DNA of 64,000 bases from Laccaria trichodermophora (taxonomy: Eukaryota; Basidiomycota; Agaricomycetes; Agaricales; Hydnangiaceae): NCBI GenBank assembly GCA_018417955.1, contig JACTVC010000017.1, positions 1,054,001 to 1,118,000 on the forward strand. The letters run 5' to 3'. Below, piece after piece: positions 53,745 through 64,000 of this stretch; positions within the stretch are counted from its first letter, which is position 1, and each line of letters begins with the position of its first letter. The translations under genes and the position numbers were made by a program. Under the pieces are notes generated by a model that saw nothing but the letters and a program-made list of their open reading frames with translations, ran no database searches and was not told where the DNA came from.

Positions 53745-54381
53745 GGTGGGGTCGATGGCGTTGAGAGAGCTTGCCGATCTCGAAGGCCGTAATGGTGCGG
53801 CTATAACGAAGACCGTGGTGCTTGGACGGTGACAATACAAGGTCACGTGTTTGATCATGGTGTTGCTCCCGGCCCGGCGAAACCGCTGGTATCACTTTCC
53901 TCCCCTGCTCGCTCAAGATTCAGCTTGGAAGGTAATACACTTACACTCCGCATAGAAGCCGCAACCAGATACATAGGTATTGAAGCAAAAAAATTCGCGT
54001 CCTGTGGCAAGCGGGCAAGGGACCCTTGACTCCAGTCTGAGTACTCTCTGCGTCGACATCCCGTTCATCAAGTTGGAGGACGTCAAGGAGAGGAGTTTCT
54101 TTTTTAACGGGAGTCGTATTATATCTTGTAATTTTGACAGATTGAATCAAGTACCTATTTTTTCCTGGCGCACCAACCCCATACGCGGGACGCGTCGCGT
54201 TCGAACACCGTCTCCACGATGCGTAATTTTCATTGGCGACGATTTAATGCATCAAGTTAAAAAATCAACAGCTCCGTTTGTCATAACCTTCCAAAGCATT
54301 GCGCAGAGAAATTGAGCCATTATTGTTTCGAGTACAGATATCAAATCACCGTAGTGAGCGCGTATACATGACAGCCGTTCA
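53745..54381. other. gene-free stretch
   Basis: Short open frames on both strands without domain features. No repeat or RNA gene is recognised. Confidence 0.5.
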
Positions 54382-54933
54382 CTAATAATCCGAGTCGTCT
54401 TCATCATCTTCCTCCTCCTCCGAGTTAGCGTCAGAGTCTTCGCTATCAACTGCGCCTTTCTTTACCGAACATCCTCTCACGGAGCACGGGACGATGCTGA
54501 TATTACCCACTTTCCTCTTGGAATCATAGTAATCGACCTGCGATAGGTGAGTCGTGTGCGCGCTGACGGAACAAAAGCCGTCAGGAGAGTAGTCGTTCTC
54601 GACCTCATGCCCACAACAATTCATGACTGTAGTCCATCCTTCGCGATGCCTATAAATTTGATCCTTATCTTCGTCGAATTCGTGCTCTATTTCACAGGAA
54701 TTGGGAGAGTTCCTGTTCTTTGTGTAAGTCTCGTGGCACCGAACGCAGTGGAGTTTCTTTTTGGAGTCGTCGATGAGCTTGGAGAGTAGCTTTTTCATAA
54801 CGCGCAGTTCGGTCTCGGATGACTTGTCGAGGGCGGATGAAAGCGTCGTTACGACCGTGCGTGGATTTGACAACAGAAGAAGCTTTTGAATCTCTCCTTT
54901 GAGCACTTTGACCTCAGCGGTGGAAGACTTCAT
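54382..54933 (-). CDS. small cysteine-rich acidic-tail protein
   Basis: One exon, 183 residues. A helical start (about 1-60) leads to a probable zinc-binding part: LHCVRCHETYTKNRNSPNSC followed by EIEHEF, then a MNCCGHEVENDY block and FCSVSAHTTHL. It ends with an acidic tail rich in Glu, Asp and Ser (DSEDSDANSEEEEDDEDDSDY). The CxxC...C..H pattern with a second CC.H suggests one or two zinc sites. The acidic tail suits a chromatin or RNA partner. I do not know the family. A likely 5' UTR intron ends at about 54945, because no ATG lies upstream in the open part. Confidence 0.6.
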   Translation of the reverse strand: MKSSTAEVKVLKGEIQKLLLLSNPRTVVTTLSSALDKSSETELRVMKKLLSKLIDDSKKKLHCVRCHETYTKNRNSPNSCEIEHEFDEDKDQIYRHREGWTTVMNCCGHEVENDYSPDGFCSVSAHTTHLSQVDYYDSKRKVGNISIVPCSVRGCSVKKGAVDSEDSDANSEEEEDDEDDSDY

Positions 54934-55831
54934 TGCGTTGAATGCCTGTAGAACATTAATTAGTTCCTGGATGGAAGAATGCGCGAATGTAGAGTTTTAC
55001 CTGTGATGGGTGCGTTCGTTATCAGTGGCGTCAAGAGAAACCGCGTTTCGACTTTTAAATAAATGGCGCGCCTTTGTTGACGCGTGGTGAATACATGACT
55101 GCGACGTCACCCGCAACGGGAATTGTACAATTGCTTTGCATGAATGGCGACGCGCCTTTGTTGGTGCCCGTGAGTACGCTCAAAAACTGAAAATACAAAG
55201 CTCCTTTTCTGTGGTCACGCGAACAGGTGATCGTTACGTCACGCGGCATCCCTTGTCACGCCTGGCAAGTTTGATTTTTCCGGCTCTTCTTTTGTCAATG
55301 GTATGTAGCTGGTCTGAGTTGCTCTGGGGGGTGGTCGCTGACATTGAAAATTTTAGCGCATCTACCATCCGTTTTCAACAATTGCGAGCACCCCGAACCA
55401 GCCTGAGCTTGTAAGGCGATTTGAACGAACGAATTTGACTTCAGGGATGATTTGATGGGAATCTCTAAGAAACGCTCGTTTCAGTGTCTTGGCACACATC
55501 ATCGCCAAAACTTGATCGGCAAAACCGAACCGCCCACAGTTCTCCTCCACATGCTCCTAGGATTACGCAAGCAAGATGGTTTCCGCTCCAAGCCCCCCCC
55601 CTGTTTCCTCCCTTCACCCATTCTCTGAACTTTTACAGTTCCGCTTACATTTTTCAATTCCCGGACAGGCCAGTCAGACGTATTCAAGAAGATAACAAGG
55701 TCTTCGAGAGACCATTCTTGCCTACGGTCCTGTGAAAGGCTCTCCCTTCTTTCAAATACTCTCCGCCAGATCAACTTCCACTCTTTTAACAAAACCCCAA
55801 TAACACCCAATTATCGACCAGACTAATATTC
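54934..55831. other. spacer with GC-rich dispersed words
   Basis: Two blocks of the form GCGCCTTTGTTG..CG at 55066-55085 and 55151-55166, and two CGTCAC words, are repeated. They look like promoter elements of the two divergent genes. No coding region is supported. Confidence 0.5.
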
Positions 55832-58703
55832 ATGTCTTTTAAACCGCGTTTCACCAACCAACCTTCGTCGTCGGCGACGAGTCTTCTCAGTAATGGAAGC
55901 CCCAGAAGAGCAGAATCGCTAGCTCCGAGTATGAAGGCAAGTACCGGTGGATTCTTATTCCGCAGACGTCACTAATATCATGTTCTTGAAGAGTTCCCTT
56001 GCAGAGAAGGTCGTTGCAATCCCACACCTATCATGCCAGTTTACTTATTTTGCCATCTAGTACTCTTTGGCTCCTTCGCCTCAGTCATGGGGAACGCCAT
56101 TGGATATACGTGATTCGGAGCCGGATGATGACCTACATAATCCAAACTCCCTACGGGACAGACATTTCGATAGAGGAGGGGGAATTTTTACCACCCGGGG
56201 CTTTGCGAACCTTGGCTGTTTATTTATCTTAGTGGCTGGTTGCATGATGCTCTTGTACGTCTCATTTTTCTTGGCAGTCTTTCTCGATCGCTAAAAAGGA
56301 CTCCTTTCAAAAATCAGTGCTGGTAATGACTCCATATATCGCGTTCCACAGTTTATGACCCATTCACACTATTCCGAGCAGGGTATCCCGTCCTGTCACA
56401 TTTCACGCAAACGAAACAGACGACTCAGGGTGGCTTTAACCTCGGTGGTATCAATGCAACAGGGCAAATACCCGACATGCTTGGCAACTACGGGCTTGTC
56501 GACCGCGATACACCCAAGTCGGCATACACGAAGCCATCTTACTACAATCCGAAACAAGACATGGTATTGGTGTTTTCTGACGAATTCAACACCGATAACC
56601 GTACATTTTACCCTGGAGATGATCCTTATTGGGAAGCCGTAGATATCCATTACTGGGGCACAGTGCGTCGTCTTAAACATGATGTTTGAAGGAATAAGAG
56701 CTGATGGTCACCCCCAGAATGATCTAGAGTGGTATGACCCCGGTCAGGGTGAGTCTTCTCCCGATTCGAGCCTTCGGTGCCTCTGACTGGCACCCTCAGC
56801 GGTGACTCGCGGCGGTGCATTGAGGCTGACGCTAGCTGCCGCCAATCCATTGAACAATCACAATATGTCATACAAGTCTGCGATGGTACGTTTGATTTCT
56901 GAGGTATTTACCAGATCTCCCTTTGATGACAGATCCTCAGGTTCAGACATGGTGCGCTGGTTAATGTGCCATATTTTTGGGTCTAATCAGCTGTGTTCAG
57001 GAATAAATTCTGTTTCACCGGCGGACTTCTAGAAGGTTCGTTGCGTAACTTTTTTTTGCGTGCCCTAACTCAACTGTTTCTTCAGCGAACGTCACCTTGC
57101 CCGGGTCAGACACTGTTGGGTAAGCCCCTTGAATTATGAGTATCCAAGTCCTCTTCAATTCGTTATCTCCCCGTTGCCAGAGGATTGTGGCCGGCTATGT
57201 GAGTCCATCATTTGTTTCCGAAACTCGTGTAGAGGAAGCTCATGAACCGCTAAAAGCTGGTCGATGGGAAATCTCGGTAGTTACATTTCATCGCTTCCTT
57301 TTTACACAGCAGTTTAATCTACGTCATTAAGGACGTGCTGGCTTTGGTGCTACTTTGGAAGGCTTGGTGAGTTTTGAGTAGCAAGTCCAATGAAATAGAG
57401 CGTGCTGATTACTCTTCAGTGGCCCTACAGCTATGATTCATGTGACGTAGGCACCCTGCCTAACCAAACCTACCCTGGCGGAACCACTCCTCTCGCTGCA
57501 ATTCAAAACGGCGATCCGACCTTCAATGGGCAACTAGTAAGCATCTCCCTGTAGATTTCATGTATGGCTGATCAATCGTGTGCTCCAGTCACTTCTATCC
57601 GGCCAGCGATTGTGTGCGTATAAGTTGAACGTTTACTGTTATTGGCTGAACAAGCTTGCATTTCAGCGGCATGTACTTGCAAGGGAGAATCCCACCCTGG
57701 GCCTGTGAGAGCGGATGGCACTTACGTCGGCAGAGCATCACCCGAAATTGATGTTTTTGAGGCCATCGTTGAAGACAACGTTGGAATGGTTGGCGATTAT
57801 AACTTTTACACTCGACACCCTATTGACGCACATCAGGTATCACTGTCCGCGCAGTGGGCCCCGTATAACGTATGTTCTGCGTTATTGATTGAATAAACTT
57901 ACACTGAAGGAATCCGTCAGGCCCAATATGAATGGAAAAACACCACTGCTAACTTGAGGATAACCGATCCGGGGACCATTTTGAATCCGTACGTGGGAGG
58001 TGCGTCGCTTATCACCTTTCCGCTATTCGGATCCCTAATGTAAGTTGTAGGTGCGGTCCAACAAACTACGAGCGGACTTGCACACGCCAACCCAGACTGC
58101 TACGAACTGAAGAAAGGTTGCTTTAGCGTCTACGGCTTTGAATATGCCCCTGGGTGTGCACTTTGTCAAGTTAACCATATTACTTCTGACGCCCACTTTT
58201 TAGATTTGATAATGGATATATCACTTGGATCAATGATGCCAAAGTCTCGTGGACAATCATGTCGGCTGGCTTGGCCGGAGATACGCGGACGGAAATTGGT
58301 CCACGACCGGTATCCCAAGAACCAATGGTGAGAAGCGATTCACTGGTGCGGGGTTGATCTTTCTGACAAGTGAACGAAATTGCAGTACATCATCGCCAAC
58401 CTTGGTATCTCCAAAAATTTTGGTTTCATCGACCTTGAGAACCTCCAGTTCCCTGCCACAATGAGCATAGACTACATCCGCGTTTATCAACCTGCAAACG
58501 CAATTAACGTTGGCTGTGATCCTGCCAACTTCCCGACTGCGAAATATATCGAGACGTGCGTGCCTGCCTCCCATCTCAAGGAGTCTTGCCGTTGACTTGA
58601 ATATTTCAGATATGCGGAAGCTTATTCCAACTTCAACCTGACAACATGGACCGGTGATTTCAAACAGCCGTGGCCTAAGAATAAGCGGGCAGGAGATTGT
58701 TAG
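55832..58703 (+). CDS. KRE6: KRE6/SKN1 beta-glucan synthesis protein (GH16)
   Basis: A type II membrane protein of roughly 570 residues in about 15 exons. The cytoplasmic start (MSFKPRFTNQPSS) leads to one membrane segment (LGCLFILVAGCMMLL) at about residue 100. The lumenal SKN1/GH16 domain follows, with LVFSDEFNTDNRTFYPGDDPYWEAVDIHYW, NDLEWYDPGQAVT, FTGGLLE, GLWPAIWSMGNLGRAGFGA and WPYSYDSCDVGT. The catalytic box is SPEIDVFEAIVE, with both Glu residues. YIIANLGISKNFG and MSIDYIRVYQP come later. An odd pair of introns around 57199-57350 splits the ATC codon of PAIW. With both removed the conserved motif is whole. The family is needed for cell-wall beta-1,6-glucan. No defect was found. Confidence 0.9.
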
Positions 58704-59132
58704 GAGCTAGTTCAATCTCGATTATTTAGTTATCTTTTGCTTTGGGGATGGTTCGTTTTGGAGCCCAACATCATCAGCATAGCTTTCGAGTCTCTGGCAA
58801 GATGTATTATCCTGTTGTATACCCTGTTCTGGCAACATAAGTATCCTATACTGTAAACATATTTGATACCAGAGCCTGGTCCAGAGGCTGGGAAGTTGAA
58901 AAAGATGTGGTTACTAGACTACGAACTTCTACAATTCATAAAAGTAAAGCAAAGTAGGCCTCGCTCCGATGATTTGGTAATTTCTGTACTCTGACGTCGA
59001 GGGAAGGACCAATTGGCCAGGCGCGCCTTGGCGCTCCATAAGGTTGGAGTTACGTAATGGAAAGGCGGTGAACCTCACTTTCATATTGGTTTGTTCTACT
59101 TTCCTCGACAACCGCGACTTGCCCCTTCCAAC
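58704..59132. other. spacer, no gene seen
   Basis: Holds the 3' end of the KRE6-like gene and the promoter of the SNF2 gene. Nothing else is recognised. Confidence 0.5.
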
Positions 59133-62100
59133 ATGGCTGGTGACGCGTCTCGGAAAGCGCTGAGTGTACTCGACGCGTTGGATCAATCTTTTACATCGTC
59201 GGGGTCCCCAGATTCCTCTTTTGTATTGAAAACCCCGGAAACACCCCATGGGAGCCAGAATGGCATTCAATCGCAGCAAAGTAATATCACGGATTACTTC
59301 GAACCGGGGTCAAGCTCCAAGAAAAACACAGCCGCAGAACTCTTGAGAGTTGCGCAGGCGAGGGCGGCTGGAGTCGCATCTGCAGGTTGGTTTTTACAAT
59401 TTGCTCCGCAGGAGACGTAGACAAACACGTTCCAGCAACGGTCGATGCGGTGTTCTTGGCGAGCTCTCTTGGACCTACACCGAAGAGGGGAGGTGCTGGG
59501 GGCTTTAGCTTGAATTATGATCAAGTTACACCACTTCGCGTTATAGATGTTGGTGGGCCGGATCAAGAACAAAGGTGGGGGTCATCACAATATCCGTCGC
59601 CGTGATCTGAGTTTGGAATGTAGATTGGCGGAATTCGTGACGAAATCGATTGATAACTTGAGTCATGGGCTCACTGTGAGGGACGCTATGAAGCAATTGG
59701 GTCTCAAGAAGTACGTCGCCAGATTTATTCCCGCATGGTCCGTGTCGCTCAACCACTCCTGAAAGTCAAAAAGATTTGCTTCCTGGGCTTGAAGTTCGGC
59801 TCTTGAGTCACCAAGCAATTGGAGTCGCATGGTATAGATCTACATCTCATCGTCGTCTTGTCCTTTTCTTATTTTTTACCGTGCACAGGATGCTGCAGAA
59901 GGAGAAGGGTCAAGACAAAGGAGGTATCCTGGCGTAGGTTCTTTCAACATGACACTTTGAACGCGTTACCTATCTTTTTGTCAGAGATGACATGGGTCTA
60001 GGTAAGCGGGAATTCGCTAAATATGAAGGGTTTATCTAACGTCTCACAGGAAAGACTGTCCAAATGATCGCCTGCATGGCGATGAACCTGCCTAAACTTG
60101 ATGACGGTTGCCGAACAACTCTTATTGTAGTCCCTGCTGCTCTATTACAACAGGCAGGGGATGCTTAGCTTCGTTTATCTGCCCACTCACGAAGTTGACT
60201 TTCTAGTGGAAAGATGAAATTGACACAAAAAGCAACGGTCTTTTCGATGTGCACATCCACCATGGGAAGGATAAATTGAAGGTACTCAACCTGCGCCTGT
60301 TCCCTCACTTTAATTGAAATTGCGCTCCTAGACGAAAGACCAAGTGAACTCAAAGGACGTATGTATCAACAGTCATTCTCCCTATCATATTGGCCTGGTT
60401 TTGAACTTCATCCCAGGTTATTGTCACATCATATCAAACTTTGTGTCAGGATTTCAACGTACCTAAAGATGTTCCTCCTGAAGATGAGCCTGAATGGCTC
60501 GCAGAGCATGGGTGTGTTTCCTCCATGAGTCTCTTTTACCTGGGTTGATTTGTTGCCAGAGGTATCTTGGCGCGTGTAAAGTTCTACCGAGCTATCGCAG
60601 ATGAGGCTCAATTCATTCGTAATCGGTGTTGTCACACCCCACCACCTTTTTTAGACTTACTAACATCTTTCTTATCTAGGTCCACTCGATCGAGCATCAG
60701 CTTAGCCCACATCAAAGCGAAATATCGCTGGATGTTGACGGGTACTCCGGTCACCAATACTCTGTGGGGTTTTGGATTTCACTCGCTGACCTTTTTTTCT
60801 CAACTCCACCTCTTGATAGGGCCGATATCTACGGGCTTCTTCGCTTTGGCCGATTTAGACCTTGGAACGATTGGAATGACTTCAACGAGCATGTGGTATG
60901 TCCACTTATTATAGCCATTGTGACCTCCGCGGTAACCTGTGATCAGGCAAAAGTCCAGGTCGACGACGCCCCATTAGCAGGTACCTATCTCTCACTGATC
61001 GTTCTTTCATGCTCGCTCATTTTCTTCAGGTTCTCGAGCGCAAGCCATTTTGAAACCTCTCCTCCTTCGACGTACGAAGGATTCTACCCTGGAAGGGAAA
61101 CCCATACTGGAACTTCCTCCTAAAGAAATTGAGATGGTGCAACTTCAATTTTCACGGGAAGAAAGAGATGTGAGGCTCTTCAAACTTCTAATTCTTGTTT
61201 TCTGCTAACCTGTTGTTTTCCAGGTCTATGACTCCTTCGAAAAGCGCACCAAGATTCGGCTGAATAAATTCATTCGGGAGAGAACTCTCCTCAAGAAGTG
61301 AGCATTGGTTCTGCCCAATCTTTACAAAAGGTTCATCTAATGTGTAATCCTTAGCCATGCAGCTGTTCTAGTAAGTGGGTGCGCCTTCTTGCTTATCCAG
61401 TCTCTGATTCCCTTTGTAGGTCATGATCTTGCGTTTACGCCAGCTTTGTTGTCATCCGTACCTCATTCTTGTCAGTGTGAAATTTCTAAACGATTTTACC
61501 TTTGATATTGACGCACGAACTCAGTCTTTGACCGATGGATATGAAGACCCGACGCTGCTTGTTGCAAGTGATGCCGAGAAGGAACTCGGGCGAGCCAGGA
61601 AGCTGATGGGCGCTGCTTGGGTTGCAGAGGTAGGCCTTATGCTGGGCTTCGAGAACATTGGGCTTACGCATCACACTCAGGTCAAGAAGCGATTCCTCTT
61701 GCGTGCAGCTGTCAGCGAATTACTTGACTTTTCGGACGAGGCTGATGCACCTGAGGCAAATTGTCCCGTCTGTAAAGATAGTGGGTGTCCCCTTTTTCTC
61801 TCTTGTGACGTTGTTTTTGATATAGCATTGTAGTGTATATCAACGACAGTGGACGTATTCTTGCTTGTGGCCATGAGATATGTTTCGGTACTATGTTCAC
61901 CCTCATACATTATGGGCCCCTCCCAATACTTGCTCCACAGATTGTTCCCTCGAGCTCAAGAATGCTCCAATTGCACACGATGGTATCTTGTACGTTCGCC
62001 TATACCATCAAGGATCTAAAATACTCATCTCTCTGCGTCTAGCGGATATGGGAGCGAGAAAGAGAATCTCGCAGCCGAGAAAGAACACGAAAATGCAGCA

Positions 62101-63773
62101 GCAAAGGGCTACCGGCCTTGTGCGGTTCTTCTTCTTTCTTTCTGTCACCATTCTGAACTAGGTCTTCCAGGCCCCACTTGCAAGAAGATGAACGACCTTA
62201 GTGCGGACAGGATCTTTAAATCTGCTGCGTTTGAGCCGTCAGACGAGGAATTAAGCAATCATGCCAGGTCAAAACGTCAAGAGAAAAAGGCTAGGAGCGG
62301 CCGAGGTGTCATTGTAAAGTCACAGTGTTCACCGTCGCCACTCAAATCTTTTGAGGATTTCCTGATGTCGGATTCCGATGATGATCTCCCTGACGTTGCC
62401 AATATGTTCGAGGATCGTCCGAAGAAGCGCCAGAAGAAAGATATGAAATCTGCGCTAGACGATGTAAGTGCTTGTTCGGTTCCAATGTGCCCCCTCTCAT
62501 AACACATGTAGGACGAGATGATCGATCTTACAATGGGCGATATCACTTCATCCAAGACGTCGAGGGTGAAGTCGGAACTCGATGACTCTGACGTCGAAAT
62601 CTTCGATGGGACTACTTCGCTAGGCAAACGGACGAGAGAATCATCGCCCATGCCCCCTGGCAAGGGCAAGGGACGAGCTAGCTTTGGAAACGGAAATAGT
62701 TCTGACCCTTCTGATGCTGTACTCGCTACTTGGCGACGGGGAGACGATGACATGGAGCCAAGCACGAAAATGTTGGCCTTGATTGATTATTTGAAAGAAT
62801 GGGAGTCCACCGGAGACAAGACTATCTGTTACTCGCAATGTGAGCATCCTTCCTTTCAGTTACCAGGTTATCCGTAACGAATATGATCTAGGGACTTCCA
62901 TGCTGGATTTGATTGAAACCTTGTTTTCTCGTCATGGAATCCGAAGTCTGCGCTTTGACGGAAAGATGGATCGAACTTCGAGAGATGCTACCCTTGCCTC
63001 TTTCAAGCAAATCGGAGGACCCAAAGTCATTCTGATAAGGTGAAGTCTCTTTCATGTTACATTGGCTGAAACGTATCCTTACGGGAACCGTCATCCAGCA
63101 CCAAGTGCGGTAGTGTTGGGTGAGTGAAATGTAACTTCAAGGAAGATACCCTTCAACTCCTTCCCAGTTTGAATTTGGTTTCAGCAAATCGCATTGTCAA
63201 GTAAGGACATATTTCCATTCGTGTGGCGCGTTGATTAATTTGTGAACATTACAGCATGGATCTATCTTGGAATTACGCCGCTGAGTCCCAGGCATACGAC
63301 AGGTTGTTCAAGAGCATTCATTGTCAACGGGAGAAGATGCTAAGCGTCGTTACATAGATGCCATCGAATTGGCCAAGAAAAGACTGTCTACGTCAAGCGC
63401 CTTGTTGTTGAGAACACCATCGAAGAACGGTTAGTATTTCGAGCTCACATGGCGATCCACTTTGACTAAGCTACTCTCTTCTGCAGCATGTTGAAGTTGC
63501 AAGACGTGAAAGTTGGTACGTACTTGAGCCTACTCTCAGGCACTCGGGATTGTGACCCACAATTCCATTTTCAGGTCTCGCGGAAGCCGCTCTCGGCGAA
63601 GGGACCGGAGCCAAACTCCACAAACTCAGTGTCAAAGATATCAAATATGTTTGTCCAAGTTACTTTTACTGCCCTGGCTATCTCTGATTTTGCTGTAGCT
63701 CTTCGGGATGGGGCCTAAGCAGGGCAACAACGCTGGCAACAAGCCTCCTCAGGCTGACAGCGACGATGATTAG
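59133..63773 (+). CDS. SNF2-family ATPase with RING finger (RAD16/ULS1/HLTF-like)
   Basis: From ATG 59133, many exons give a large nuclear ATPase. The N-terminal part is Ser/Thr-rich and disordered. The helicase core starts with LLSHQAIGVAWM, motif I DDMGLGKTVQM, DVHIHHGKDKLK and motif II ADEAQFIRN (DEAQ). RWMLTGTPVTN, LLLRRTKDS and LRQLCCHPYLIL follow. A RING-type block, CPVCKDS...CGHEICFDCSLELKNAP, is inserted between the helicase halves, as in RAD16, RAD5 and ULS1. A long acidic linker (SDSDDDLPD) precedes the second half: LFSRHGIRSLRFDGKMDRTSRD, TKCGSVGLNLVSANRIVNMDLSWN, then a CHRIGQEKTVYVKRLVVENTIEERM block. It stops at 63773 after PPQADSDDD. Such proteins act in DNA repair or removal of SUMO-marked proteins. 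No HIRAN domain was seen. Confidence 0.88.
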
Positions 63774-64000
63774 CAGCCCTCGTCGCTGTCCTCCAGGACA
63801 GTTATTCCATTGCAGTTTTACATTATGCGACGATAATATGTGCTTGTCCACAAGGCAATTCTAAACGCAGCCTCCCTCCTAAACAAACTTTGTATTTCTG
63901 ACTATTTTATGGTGGACTAATGTCCACGGTCTTGATAATCAAAGCATCTTGTTTTCTTCGTCTGAAAGGTTGTGCGGCGACCTATGTAACATCGGCAACT
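63774..64000. other. 3' flank of the SNF2 gene
   Basis: Short 3' untranslated sequence to the end of the window. No further feature. Confidence 0.5.

Noticed and set aside
57180..57350. Apparent loss of the IWTMGNL part of the KRE6-like protein.
   Set aside because: Two introns around a short exon restore PAIWSMGNLGRAGFG; nothing is missing.

Overview
The window is nuclear DNA of a mushroom-forming basidiomycete (Agaricomycetes). The genes are cut by many introns of about 50 bases with CTNAC-type branch sites. The families present (DUF6535 membrane proteins, expanded F-box proteins, KDZ transposons, a Ngaro-type tyrosine-recombinase retrotransposon, KRE6-type glucan synthesis protein, I66-like inhibitor) fit that group. 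Names rest on reading the proteins by eye; no search was run.

Layout. 1-1697 has no gene but three diverged copies of a repeat. 1698-3014 encodes a secreted protein of unknown role. 3121-17577 is a KDZ DNA transposon of about 14.5 kb with inverted ends, arrays of a TTGGGCCCAA palindrome just inside both ends, and six genes: a small protein (-), a Zn2Cys6/coiled-coil protein (+), a 967-residue AT-hook protein (-), the KDZ transposase (+), a 361-residue coiled-coil protein (+) and a TET/JBP dioxygenase (-). The transposase and the dioxygenase both splice into complete frames with their key residues in place. An internally deleted, frameshifted Helitron lies just to the right (17647-18997). Then come an I66-like inhibitor, a chloroperoxidase-like haem-thiolate enzyme and a GH3 beta-glucosidase.

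27177-36298 holds a duplicated F-box gene pair hit by two transposons. The left copy has a 484-bp foldback element at its 3' end, which now supplies its last codons and stop. The right copy is split inside its F-box by a 5.0-kb Ngaro-type element (gag, RT/RNase H, tyrosine recombinase). Each paralogue shows the other's empty site.

36717-43220 is a block of housekeeping genes: a UBE2S-like E2, the phospholipid methyltransferase OPI3, the mitochondrial kinase-like COQ8 and one unknown protein. 43353-49670 holds two DUF6535 paralogues. One has tandem duplication of its 5' exons and minisatellites; the other has a one-base frameshift. Next are an F-box pseudogene, a mitochondrial two-RRM protein, an F-box protein with a duplicated exon, and a small cysteine-rich acidic protein. 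The window ends with a KRE6/SKN1 beta-glucan synthesis protein and a RING-containing SNF2 ATPase.

The KDZ element is the most coherent system here. A transposase, a DNA-base dioxygenase and four companion proteins sit between matched ends, with two divergent promoters. The link between KDZ elements and TET/JBP genes in fungi is established. The roles of the four companions and the terminal palindrome arrays are, as far as I know, not.
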